Source: Selaginella moellendorffii (lineage: Eukaryota; Streptophyta; Lycopodiopsida; Selaginellales; Selaginellaceae). Taken from it: 64,000 nt of DNA. The stretch is from NCBI RefSeq assembly GCF_000143415.4, contig NW_003314262.1, positions 235,255-299,254 of the forward strand, written 5' to 3'. Position numbers and translations under genes: made by a program. The notes under the pieces are model-generated. The model was not told the origin of the DNA. It was given only the letters and a program-made list of their open reading frames with translations, and did not search any database. Of the stretch, positions 1 through 11,550 are shown piece by piece; the stretch's first letter is position 1, and every line of letters starts with the position of its first letter.

Positions 1-56
1 CGACAATTTCTTCCAGCGATTGCAATCTGGGATCTTTTTCCTTTTTTTTGTTTCAG

Positions 57-1491
57 GCTGGATTGGCCAAGTTGATTGGCCTTGCAGGAGAGACCAATGT
101 CCAGGTGAGTTGGAATTGCAAACTTCGATTCGATTGCAAGGTTTTCCGTACATTTTCCTGTACAGGGTGAAGAACAGAAGAAGCTGGATGTGTTGTCGAA
201 CGATGTTTTCGTCAAGGCGCTTAGCAGCAGTGGAAGAACTGTGAGTAAAAATCCATGCTTGCCTACTCTCTAAAGATTTGCTCAGAATGTTCTTGTGTCC
301 GAGGAGCTGGAGGAGGCGATCTTTGTGGAGGCATCTCACCGTGGCAAGTAAGTAGACTATAACTCAAACGTCGCTAATTCTTTTTTCGACTGATCTTAGA
401 TACTGTGTGGTCTTTGATCCTCTGGATGGCTCGTCTAACATCGACTGTGGTGTTTCGATTGGAACTGTAAGCCCTTTCCACTAGATTGATCGTCAAAACC
501 AGGTTTTGCTGCAGATTTTTGGGATTTTTCTACTGGATCATGACAACGCAGGCAGCAACGATGATGTTCTCAAGCCTGGCAGTGAAATGGTCGCGGCTGG
601 GTATTGCATGTACGGTAGCTCATGCACGGTAAGAACTTCACAAACTTACAAAGTTTAATGCTTTGTTCTTCTCTTAGCTCGTGTTTTCTACTGGATCGGG
701 CGTGAATGGGTTTACTCTAGATCCATCCCTGGGAGAATTTATATTGACACATCCTGACATTAAGGTAAGTTCGTATAAGATGATTCCTTTCATTATTACA
801 ATGGATGATTGTGAGATGCCCAAGATCGATGATTGCTTCTTTGCAGATACCAAAGAAGGGAAAAATTTATTCCGTGAATGAGGGCAATGCAAAGAACTGG
901 GACGAGCCCACTAGATTGTAAGTTTGGTATTTTCTTTTCAAAAAGTAAGATTTTGGTGAATTATTTGATTTATGACAGATATGTGGAGAATGCAAAGTTC
1001 CCCAAAGATGACTCGTCACCAAAGTCGCTCAGATACATTGGCAGGCAAGATTACTCCAAATTTTATATCGAATTCTCAGTTTTTAAGAATATTTTGTCAA
1101 ACTTTGATTTTTAGTATGGTAGCTGATGTCCATCGCACACTTTTGTACGGTGGAATTTTCATGTACCCAGCTGACAAAAAGAGCCCCTTTGGAAAATTAC
1201 GGTAAGAAAGAACTCTTTCCTGGAAATTTTTTTTTTCACTCACTCTTTTTTAACCAGAGTTCTCTATGAGGTGTTTCCAATGTCCTATCTAGTTGAGCAA
1301 GCCGGGGGTCAAGCTTTCACAGGAAAAGAGCGGGTAAAAATTAGCTTTTTAACTCCCGCTTGTTCTAAAATCTATGTTTCTAGGCACTCGATCTAGTCCC
1401 CAAGCACCTCCACGAGAGGTCTCCAATTTTCTTGGGGAGCTACGACGACGTAGAGGAGATAAAAAAGCTGTACAGTGCAACCATCGCTTAA
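57..1491 (+). CDS. Cytosolic fructose-1,6-bisphosphatase, 3' part (5' end outside the window)
   Basis: Hydrolyses fructose-1,6-bisphosphate to fructose-6-phosphate in cytosolic gluconeogenesis and sucrose synthesis. Eleven exons are visible: 57-104, 166-240, 286-347, 400-466, 515-628, 678-764, 847-917, 979-1044, 1115-1201, 1258-1333 and 1384-1491. They total 861 nt (286 residues plus TAA), and the introns are 45-82 nt. Recognisable family signatures are [11 protein letters not shown], the metal/active-site block [41 protein letters not shown], and the C-terminal [19 protein letters not shown]. No redox-regulatory cysteine insertion is seen where chloroplast FBPases carry one, and the sequence tracks the plant cytosolic form closely, so I call it cytosolic. 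About 50 N-terminal residues should lie left of position 1; positions 1-56 are the end of an intron. One intron is GC-AG (listed separately). The stop lies only 60 bp from the convergent RPS5 stop. Confidence 0.96.
1045..1114 (+). other. GC-AG intron of the FBPase gene
   Basis: The exon before it ends ATTGGCAG and the next base pair is GC (GCAAGA), while the acceptor is TTTTTAG. Only a GC donor keeps the conserved reading [14 protein letters not shown] across the junction. All the other introns of this gene begin with GT. GC-AG introns are a known minor class of U2 introns. Confidence 0.85.
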
Positions 1492-1551
1492 ACTATTGAT
1501 TCAATCTCAAGCGAAGTGAAAACAATAAACCTGTGGTGGAAAAAATTCTCT

Positions 1552-2427
<876 letters not shown>

Positions 2428-2438
2428 GTTGTCCCGCT

Positions 2439-2466
2439 AAACCCTATAAAACCCAAGAACCCTAAA
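2439..2466 (-). promoter_or_regulatory. Telo-box-like motifs upstream of RPS5
   Basis: AAACCCTA (2439-2446) and AACCCTAAA (2458-2466), seen as TAGGGTTT-type motifs on the RPS5 strand, lie 12-40 bp upstream of the RPS5 start codon. Plant ribosomal-protein promoters and 5' UTRs commonly carry this interstitial telomere motif. The match is seen in the sequence; a function here is inferred. Confidence 0.6.
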
Positions 2467-3241
2467 ATTCCTTAGAGCGGTCCTAGGTTCGATTCCAACG
2501 CCCAGCAGGAAAAAGGAAATACAATTTTTTTTTCCTTCGTTTTTCCCGTTACGCTGTGTTCTTCGTGGTCTATGGCGGCATTCTCGTCCAAGCGCGTTGG
2601 CTGCGTCAAGGAGGCATTGGCGATCCTCGGGAAAGCCATCGCGACCTCCTGCATTGCTCGCCGGAAGCGCGGCCATCGCTTTCAGGGAAATTCCATTAAG
2701 CATCTTTCGAGCGAGCTTAGGTTAAGACCGCGGCACTGTAGCAGCGCTAGAGATCCTCAATTCTAGGGAGATTCCATCGCCGGATGCAAGAGGACGTGCT
2801 CCAGTGCTAGGGACGATTTCTTTTTCTTCTCTCACTCTCTCTCTCTCTCTCTCTCTTTCTGGTCGCCCGCCTGCACGACGCAAGAGGGTCAGATCTAGAT
2901 TCGTGCGCTCATTGCCGCTGGGACGCTGATATTCCCGCGGCCTTTCACTTTCGCGCGAGTGCTCCTCCCTTTCTTCCCTTTCTTTCGATCCAGATTCCAG
3001 GTGTGAGAGAGAGGGGCTAAAAATTGGGAGCTAAGGGTGGATCAGGGAGAGCGATGATCGTCGTTTTGCGCGGCTCTCTCGGATTGCTTTGTCAGCGGGA
3101 GAAAACGTCAAAGACACGGCTTTGGAACTTGTGAGAGCCGGCCGTCGTCAAATTTGACCCAGGAGCGCGACTGGGCCTCGCGAGATCTCTCAGCTCTGTG
3201 AGGTAAGCTTTTTCTTTCTCAGAGGAGGCCTAGCAGCAAAA
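2467..3241. promoter_or_regulatory. Head-to-head intergenic region with CT tract
   Basis: About 0.8 kb between the divergent RPS5 and glycosyltransferase starts. It contains a CT microsatellite (about 2829-2858), several short open frames with no recognisable coding content, and a GGTTCGATTCC string near 2486 that resembles half of a tRNA B box but folds into no tRNA. It probably holds both promoters and the 5' UTR of the gene at 3242. No clear TATA box was found for either gene. Confidence 0.5.
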
Positions 3242-5087
3242 ATGATACTCAGTGTTTGGGGAATTCCTCCAGGGTCTCAAGGAAGAAGGATGTTCTTCTC
3301 CAAGAAGAAGCACCGGAGCAGCATGAAGCCCGTGCTCTACGACGACGAGGAGTGTATCAGAGTCGTCAAAGGTACTAGCAACAGGATAGAGCAGCTCACA
3401 GGTGTTGGGAGCTTGCGGCTGGCAATCGTTCTATCGGCTATGGTGTTCATGTTCATGTACTTCATGTTCGTCTTCGGGGGCCCCGGGTGTGGAGTTCTCT
3501 ACTCGTGCAAGCACAGCGACGATGAGGCTTTCAGGCAGGCCGAGGAGCTCAACCGGGCCATCGAAGCCCAAGACGACTTAGAGCGGGACATGGTGAGATA
3601 CTTGGACGACGATCTTCCGCCCATGCAGGAAGAACAGCAGCCTTTCCACAGCAGTATGGCGCCCTCGCACGAGCCGGAGAAAGGGTCTTCTCCGGCTCCC
3701 GGGTACGAGACGGGGCTGGCCAACATAGTTTTCGGGATCGCGGCGTCGGCCAAGCTGTGGGAGAAGAGGCAGGAGTACGTGAAGCTGTGGTGGCGGCCGG
3801 GGGAAATGCGGGGGTTTGTGTGGCTGGACAAGGCGGTGAGCAGCTGGTCCAAGGCGCTGCCGCCGATGAGGATCTCCGAAGACACGGCCAAGTTCAACTA
3901 CACCAACAAGAAAGGCGGGCGGTCGGGGATCAGAATCTCTCGCGTCGTGTCCGAGACGTTCCGGCAGAACCTCACGGACGTGCACTGGTTCGTGATGGGA
4001 GACGATGACACGATGTTTGTTCCTGAGAACTTGGTGAGGATCTTGTCCAAGTACGACCACCGCAAGTTCTACTACATTGGCTCCCATTCCGAGAGCCACA
4101 CTCAGAACATCCATTTCTCGTACAACATGGCTTACGGAGGTGGTGGCTTCGCGATAAGTTATCCTCTCGCCAAGGCTCTCGCCAAGGTCCAGGACCGATG
4201 CATTATGAAGTACCCCTACCTTTACGGCAGCGACGATCGAATCCAGGCTTGTCTCTCCGAGCTCGGAGTTCCTCTCACCAAAGAACCGGGATTTCACCAG
4301 GTATGTGTTTGAAGTTCTTGCTTCTTTCTTTAGTTTCTTACGTTTTGTCTCTCTTCTCCTGGCAGTTCGACATATATGGGGATGCGTTTGGACTCCTCGC
4401 AGCACATCCAGTGACTCCGCTCGTCTCGATCCACCACCTCGACTTGATCGACCCCGTGTTCCCAAACACTACGCAGATTGAAGCGCTCAGGCACTTCAAG
4501 AGCTCGATGAGAGTGGACCCAGGGGGTGTGCTCCAGCAGTCGATTTGCTACGACAAGTACAAGAGATGGTCCATCTCGGTGTCGTGGGGATATGCTGTCC
4601 AGGTCTACAGAGGGATACTTCCTCCACGGTTGCTGGAGCTGCCAATGCGGACCTTCTTGAGCTGGTATAGAAGGATGGACGACATTGGCTTTCCTTTCAA
4701 CACCCGGCCATTCTTGAAGAGTCCGTGCGAGCAGCCAACTATCTTTTACATGAAAGAAGTTGGCTATGGCGACGAAGCCGGGGAGACGATTAGCAGCTAT
4801 AGTCGAGACCGTCGGCAGCGAGGAGGAGGAGAGTGCAAGTCGACGCTCCAGCACTCTCCAGGCTCTCTGGAGGAGATTATAGTGACGAAAGAACAGGCCG
4901 ACGATTCTTGGCACTTGGTAAGTGCTGTTTCGTTTATTTTTCTACCATTTCTCCTTTGTAGTGTTGCTAACCTGTTTTGTTGTGAATGCAGGCCCCGAGA
5001 AGGCAATGCTGTAGAGTCGTGAAATCCACCAAGAAGATGATTGAAGTTAGCGTTGGAAACTGTGAAAGCGGGGAGACCATCATTTGA
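3242..5087 (+). CDS. DUF604 family (Fringe-like, GT31-type) Golgi glycosyltransferase
   Basis: Three exons: 3242-4300, 4366-4917 and 4992-5087, giving 568 residues. The protein has a short basic cytosolic N-terminus, one membrane segment at about residues 59-80 (hydrophobic, after SLRLAIV), an acidic stem region (about 90-150), then the catalytic domain. Within that domain are the DxD-type metal site GDDDT (253-257), the glycine-rich GGGGFAIS (299-306) and the acidic GSDDRI (329-334), as in Fringe-like beta-1,3-glycosyltransferases. Exon 2 carries the DUF604 C-terminal region, including FDIYGDAFGLLAAHP and SVSWGYAVQVYRGILP. It is expected to be a type II Golgi membrane enzyme; donor and acceptor are unknown. 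Start chosen: the ATG at 3242; an in-frame ATG at 3290 is also possible and would leave the membrane segment intact. Confidence 0.9.
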
Positions 5088-8000
5088 TTGTGAACGAAAT
5101 TTTTGATCAGCGATGTACATAGAAAAACTATAACAAAATTATTTTGTGAGGAATAAAATCTTGGCCGGCAGCATAACTTAAAATCTTTGTCTTTTTCTCA
5201 TTTGTATACTAAACATTGCTGGATGAGTACAAAAATCAATAATATATACAATTTTCTCTTTCTCTTTTTCTTCTCTCTTTCTCTCTATTAATATTATATA
5301 GCATAGATTATATATTTAGAATATTAATATATTCTTAATTTGGAAAAAGAATAATTACTGATTTGGAACACTAAGATTTTACAAAATTTAATACTTAACC
5401 CAGAAGACATAAAATAAAAATTTCTACGAATAATTTTTTATAGTTAATAGAATATGAATATATTTAGTACACTCCCAAACCAAAAAATTAAATCAAGAAT
5501 TACTTAAAATTAATTTTATTAATTAAATATTATATGTAAAGTATATTTTTTACTTGGGATACAAACAAATTTAGAATTAAAACTACTAGGAAGCATTATT
5601 TAATTATTATGTGTTTACTTGGAATATGACTAAATATATAACATTAATATATTACTCAGACCTAAACAAAGTCTAACCTAGAAAAACAAATTGTTAGAAA
5701 TAAATAAAAATAAATTAGTTTAATATTTATTTAATATAAATATTAGCAGAGAATTACTTTGCCATGTGCTTTACTTAGAATATAGAACAATAAAATTTGA
5801 AGAACACTAATACTACTACCCAGACCCAGGTAAAACTAAAAAAATAATTGTTATTAATATATATTAGATACAAATTATAAATTTAAAACTTGATATTCCA
5901 TAGTACTAATAAACCATGTTTGTAGTTAGTCAAAAGATTTATAAAGGTGTTTAATTTGCCAGACCTTGACTATCAATCTCATGTTTGAAATGTAAGTCTT
6001 GTGTCTAGAGAGAGGCAATCTATATGGAATTGTTGTAATTACCAGATCAATACATCAGTATAAACAAAGAATTACGTTATCAATTGGTGAGGGGTGACTC
6101 TATCTATCAATTAAACATATACATAAAGAAGAAAAATGTATGATAAGGTAATTGGGATCTCAATTATATTAAGTGATTGGGGCAAGTTTAAGTGAAAATG
6201 AATTTTAATCATAGGAAATGATATTCTTTCCCAATGGTTTTGCCACTTGAGCAACATCTACTACACAATCACCACCAAACTCAGCAGCCATGCTCTACAA
6301 AAACCCCAAGAGCTCTTGTTCTCATGCCCATACAATCCCTTATGTTAAGAGTTTTCCAAGAGCCAAAAAAATTGATAAGCAATGCAGGAGGGCCATAGAC
6401 CCATAGCAAGCAACATTTTTTGTTGCCTGCTGTCCATGGCTTGTGCCTAGCAATTCTTTGCCCCAACACCCTGTCTCCCAGATCTGTGCCCATAAATTCA
6501 AATGGTAAACACTCACTAGAGAACTGAGTGCTAGTAGCAGACTGGATCAATCAATTTCCCACGACACTTAGGATGTTGGCACTCCACTTGGCACTTCACT
6601 ACTCCAGAGTGCTGGCCATAGCGTTCCACTACTAGTCCAGCCCTAGGGAAAGAAGTGAGAACTTTTGCAAAAAGGATCAATAAAATAGCATATGTATGAG
6701 CCAAATATGGCAAACTCAACATGCCCATCCATAAACCCTGGAGCTCCTGGCCTCCATCTTGGGTGGCTGCTAACACCACAAACATCCTCATGCTTGAGCA
6801 GGATGGTGTTGGTCAGTGGCTGCCTCCTCTTTTGCTTCTCTATAGACCCTAGAGCTCCTAGGCCTACAAGCTCCTAGGCCTCCATCTTTGGTGCTGGGCA
6901 ATATGCTTCCCCTGGAAACTTTGTGGCTGAGAGGAGCTGTGGTAAAAGGAGAGTTTTATCCCTCCTAGGTCACACAAAGAAACAGGTATCACTCACACCT
7001 TCTCCCCACAGCCTGAGCTGTACTTCACACCTAAACTTTGAAAAGAGTTTTTGAAACTTACATCCAATTGTGCTAATTGGCCAGATCTAACGGCCTAAAA
7101 AGTTCAACAACTCCTCCTTGGCCAAGAAGGAGTCAATGTATAGGAGGAAGAAGGATTCACGCTCTACCTCCACTTCAAGTCATAAAGGATCCTATGGAGA
7201 TAGCTTCTGGATAGATCTTTAAGAAGAGTACTATATTGAAGTGGTTCTCAGCTGGAAAGAGGACATGTTTGACAACTAAAGTGGAGCTAGACTTGTTGGA
7301 AGTGAAGTTGAAGTTTGGTGGAGAGTCCTGCAAGAGACTTTGAGGTTGCAATCTAGCATCAAGTTGATATAATGGATTCCAAATATAACTATGTGGCATA
7401 TAGACAATATATTAAAAATGAAAGCACATTATGGAATAGAAAATGAAAGTGCACAGTACTTTAATCAGCCTTGAATGCAATAACCTTTGGCAAGCTTTGA
7501 TTGGCATTAGTGGAGAATACAAAGTGGCTTATTGGTGGCTTCTTTGTCTCTAAGAGTTTGATTGCACCGAGCATTTGAGCAGAAGTGAACATCTTTAGAA
7601 ACTGGCTAGGAGTGAAGTCTATATAAGTGTCCTCCATGCAAACATCTTGGGGGTGGCCACTATTTGGATAGAATTTGCCATGGACCCACAAAGTTTGGAA
7701 AAATGTTCATTTGTTCTTGCAATGGTGGCACCAACTAATATCTCATGTTTGTTTTTCGATTCTAAGCTTTTTGCAAACATGGCAACTGCAATAAATAGAG
7801 ATTTCTTGAGGGTTTTCAAGGATGAAGTGGCCATGCACCTATTAATAAAACATGCATTATGAGCTACGAAAAAAAGATTATGAAAGACATATATTGAACT
7901 TCTTTCTATATATGAATGAGACAAAGTGTAGTTACTTCTATAGATGGTCCCAAGGCATATTGTTAAGAATTTTTAAGACAATAGTGGAGGGTGCAATGTT

Positions 8001-8875
8001 GAACACATTTTTATCCTTAGCTGGAGACTATAGAAAATATAATTTGGCATCTCCCCAGCAAACCATGGCAATTTGAGCTTATGATAGACATGGTCCATAT
8101 TGACTTACTTTTGAAGTTCACAAAAAAAATTTAATCAGAATATTATAAATACTTTATAAATGAACATGATGTTTGTAGTGTTATGCATTTGATCCACACC
8201 AATGATTGCCATAGCAAAAGTATAAGTAGAAGCATCATTTGCAAACTAACTCAGTGCAATAATGTCTGATGGCCTGACAAAGTCAAAGCACTAAAGGAGC
8301 CTTCTCTAGCTATGCTCGAACATGTGTGGCCATAGAAATATTAGTTGAAAAATGATAGAGTTGTAAATGATATTTCAAATTCTTAGCTCTAACCCTATAG
8401 TGTTGAATACATAGTAAGTTAAATGGCTTGAAAAGCCTTAATATTGATTTCACTGACAACTATAGCGTGTTGTGACAGCTTCGATAGTAGCCAATGATGT
8501 TGATGAAGATAGCCAACCTTGATGTCAATGCCATATTTGTTGAGTGGACCTTATGTTGGAAATCATAATTGCCATACCAAGAATATACATATATAAGAAG
8601 TGGCTCACCACCCAAATGAAATACTTATGAAATAATTGCTAAGTATTTGGTTTATATATATTTATAAACCATGATTTACAAAACCGTAACTATAAAGAAA
8701 AATTACACTTGTAGTAATATTCAATAAATGGATAAGAGACTTTATAAATATATAAGTATTTTAATTGATTAAAAAACCTACTTTCATTAAATTATCCACT
8801 TTACAACTGTTTGTAGAAAGCATTTGAATTTATAATAAATCCTTTCTTAAAAAATGAATGTTTCTTTTGGTATAA
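5088..8875. other. AT-rich gene-poor stretch
   Basis: Strongly AT-rich DNA with only short open frames on both strands, the longest about 100 codons around 7460-7924 (minus) and not recognisable. The 5' part (5140-5300) is probably the 3' UTR and terminator area of the glycosyltransferase, since AATAAA occurs near 5152. I see no conserved protein motif, RNA gene or LTR boundary here. Degraded transposon sequence is possible but not demonstrable by eye. Confidence 0.6.
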
Positions 8876-9814
8876 TTATAGACAATTTTTATTATTAAAA
8901 GAATTTGTTGCCCACCAAACTTTATTTGGATATTTTGCTTCATAAGATACTAAATTGCAATCATTTTGTAAAGTAAGAGATGTTAGTTTTAAACAATTTG
9001 AACAATATTTCTTATTAGACCATACTATTTTTTTATATTTATTATATAAAACTATATGACCATTAGTTTTAACTTTCAATACACATAAATCATAATATTC
9101 ATCAATATTATCTGATCTCCATATTAATACAGTTCTAGAATATAGAGTAATTTTGCAATTACTCTCGACTAATAATATATTTTTTTGATTTGGAGAAATT
9201 ATAAATTGACCTGTATAAAGGCTGTCATGTTTTGATCCAGCATTTAAAGTTGTTAATGTAATATCACAATTCTCATTAAAATTTTAATGAATATTTATTT
9301 TATGAAATAAAGATTGGCCATAGTATTTTCTTTGTTGTAAATTAGACCCAGGTGACCAAGATAAAACATTATAACCAATTTGATATTTTCTTGATGTAAA
9401 AGTGCATTCATCAGAACATGCTTGAAGCATATCATCCCTGAATAAATTAAATAAATATTCAAATCCATATCTTAATGTTCTAGGTCGAATATTAGCTTTT
9501 GATGTTTCTCCCGTTGAACATATAGGAGGATTACCATCCATACGCTTAAATTGTACAATTATTATTGCTCTACCAATATGAACTTCTATTGTATTTTCAT
9601 AATTTGCTTTATATCCTTCATGATGTTTTGATAAATTTATACTAGTTATAAGCTCTTCAAATCCATCACTAATAATCATTCCTATTTCATCTTTGTTTAA
9701 TGTATTATTTTTTCCCCATTCACTATTTGAATTTTTTGGTGAATGCATTGTATACATATAAATCTTTAAGAAATTTAGAAGTATAAATAGATTAAATAAA
9801 ATAATTTTATTCAT
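8876..9814 (-). pseudogene. Secreted protein with unknown N-terminal domain plus bulb-type mannose lectin (B-lectin) domain, split by one in-frame TAA
   Basis: Minus strand. The upstream part (9284-9814, 176 codons) starts with a hydrophobic leader (residues 1-20, rich in I/L/F) suggesting secretion. It continues with a polar domain containing about three cysteines (around ICSTG, LQACS and DECTF) that I do not recognise. After a single TAA at 9284-9286 the same frame stays open to 8876. That part reads as a bulb-type lectin domain: LNAGS...LYTGQF, then three beta-prism repeats ending VESNCKITLY, VKTNGHIVLY and LQNDCNLVSY, followed by VWWATNS. Only the last repeat keeps the full mannose-binding pattern QxDxNxVxY; the first two are degenerate. 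Such domains bind mannose. The TAA may be a mutation (pseudogene), a sequencing error, or the true end of a shorter protein. Composition is extremely AT-rich compared with the genes at 1-5 kb. Confidence 0.7.
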
Positions 9815-10202
9815 AATTTTAAATATAATTATTAATTTCCTATGATATTAGAAATTAGGAGATCTTGGATTAGAATCTTTTAAGGTGTCACTTAAAAATA
9901 AAAAATAATATAATATTATTGTTATATTTGATATTGACAAATGTTAATTTATCATCTTTAAAATATTACTATCTAATTTACCACTATTCTTAGAGTTTAT
10001 TTAATTTAAAACTTATACTGTTGTTATATTTATATAGTTAAATAATTGTTCTAACTTCTTAAATGTGCCAATTTAAATTACCTCTTTCGAAAAATTAAAA
10101 GAAGAATGTTTCTTGTATATTTTACTTCTTAATACATATGAATATATAACTTTTTTTTTTAAATTTTAATTTTCTAAATTGTAATTACAAAATGATTCAA
10201 TA

Positions 10203-10206
<4 letters not shown>
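9815..10206. other. AT-rich spacer
   Basis: Upstream flank of the lectin frame. It is low-complexity AT-rich DNA; I see no gene or clear promoter element. Confidence 0.5.
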
Positions 10207-10266
<60 letters not shown>

Positions 10267-10377
10267 GTATATGTATATGTATGTATGTGTATATATGTGT
10301 ATATGTATATGTATATGTATGTGTATATATGTGTATATATGTGTATATGTATATGTATATGTGTATGTGTGTGTGTG
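10207..10377. repeat. Compound microsatellite (TA)n / (TATG)n / (TG)n
   Basis: About 23 TA units run to about 10254, followed by interspersed TATG, TGTATA and finally TG repeats up to about 10377. Apparent ORFs across it are poly-IY/THT translations of the repeat. Confidence 0.95.
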
Positions 10378-10639
10378 ATGTCTAAGTGTACAACTACGGT
10401 ATTGTATACTAATATTAGCATAGTGGGATGTCAGATTAATTTCAATCCAGATCAATATACACATTTCTTGTATTCTCTTTCTATATTCCATGCACTCACA
10501 TTACTAAAAATGAAGGACACCTGAGGTTTCTCCCCTTTATCTCATACTTTCTAATATTTTTTCCATTCTTCTCACTTTTATACCACTTCATTCCTTTGTT
10601 TCTACCTCTACTTCCATCATTTTTGTCTCCCCCTAAGTT

Positions 10640-11335
10640 TATGTCTTATTCCTCTTTTTCCTTTTCTAATCTCTCTGATGGTCTTTATGTTGTAAAGGTT
10701 GATCAACTCATAAAGGAGTATGTTGATTTCTTTGAATTTGACCTATCATTTGGGGTCAAGATTGCAACACGTCATCTTATTCCAACTGGGGATGCTTGTC
10801 CAATCAAGGTTCCTATTTATTGTCAGTCACCCAAAAAAATCAAGATTTTACATGCAAATATTAAAAAGATGTTGGAAAACGGAGTTATTTAGAAGTTGTG
10901 GAGTCCTTGGGTGTGTGAACCTCATCTTGTGATGAAGCTTGATGGGAGTATTTGTTTCTACATCGACTACCATTTATTAAATGAGATGATGATCCTAGAT
11001 GTATACTTTCTTCCTCACACTGCTAATCTCTTGGATCCTTTGGGAGAAGTTGTTGGTTCACTAAGTTAGATTTTGTTTTTGGGTATTTGCAAGTACCGAT
11101 AGCTGAAGAAGATATTCCTAAAACTGTTTTTCATACACCATTTGGTTTGTACGAATTCTTGGTGATACTATTTAGTTTGAACAATGCTCTAGCAAATTTT
11201 TAATGGATAATGGATGAAGTTTTTTGTGATATGTTGGAGGTGTGACTTCATTGATGATGTTTTAATCCACTCAAAAGGGACTTGGGAGGAACACATCTGT
11301 GATGTTCATACAGTGTTGGATCAGCTATTGTGAAT
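10640..11335 (+). pseudogene. Decayed Ty3/gypsy reverse transcriptase fragment
   Basis: The plus-strand translation in shifting frames shows RT landmarks: IPTGDACPIKVP, ILHANIKKMLENGVI, a stop, MKLDGSICFYIDYHLLNE, WFTKLDFVFGYLQVPIAEEDIPKT, FHTPFGLYEFLV and a relic of the YxDD block (IDDVLIHSKGTWEEH). Several stops and frameshifts interrupt it. The lineage differs from the two chromoviruses further right: it has the ENGVI and KLD...GYLQVPIAEEDIPKT types. No LTRs were recognised. Confidence 0.85.
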
Positions 11336-11550
11336 GTGACTTCGGGTATCGAAAGTTACCTGTTGGCTGTCCTTTTGAATATTCTTTCCTTACTGCTACA
11401 ACGGTAAGAGGTTGGTATTGTTGGTCCCTTTTTCAATCTCCACCTTAGCTAGTTGAGAAACTAGTCTTTGCATGTGCACTTGACCAAATGAATATAAAGA
11501 TAGAATTCCTAAATGCTATTAGTCAAGCATACTTGACTTAGTTAGAGAAA

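Noticed and set aside
2480-2510. SINE or tRNA fragment suggested by GGTTCGATTCC near the RPS5 promoter.
   Set aside because: Single short match, no A box, no second copy in the window, weak pairing.
3578-4465. 295-codon minus-strand frame opposite the glycosyltransferase.
   Set aside because: Antisense shadow of a GC-rich coding exon; the plus strand has clear conserved motifs.
9284-9814. Ribosome-inactivating or killer-toxin domain fused to the lectin.
   Set aside because: No catalytic or cysteine pattern of those families could be recognised in the N-terminal region.
10197-10524. Open frames rich in Ile/Tyr/Thr/His around the TA/TG tract.
   Set aside because: Pure microsatellite translation.
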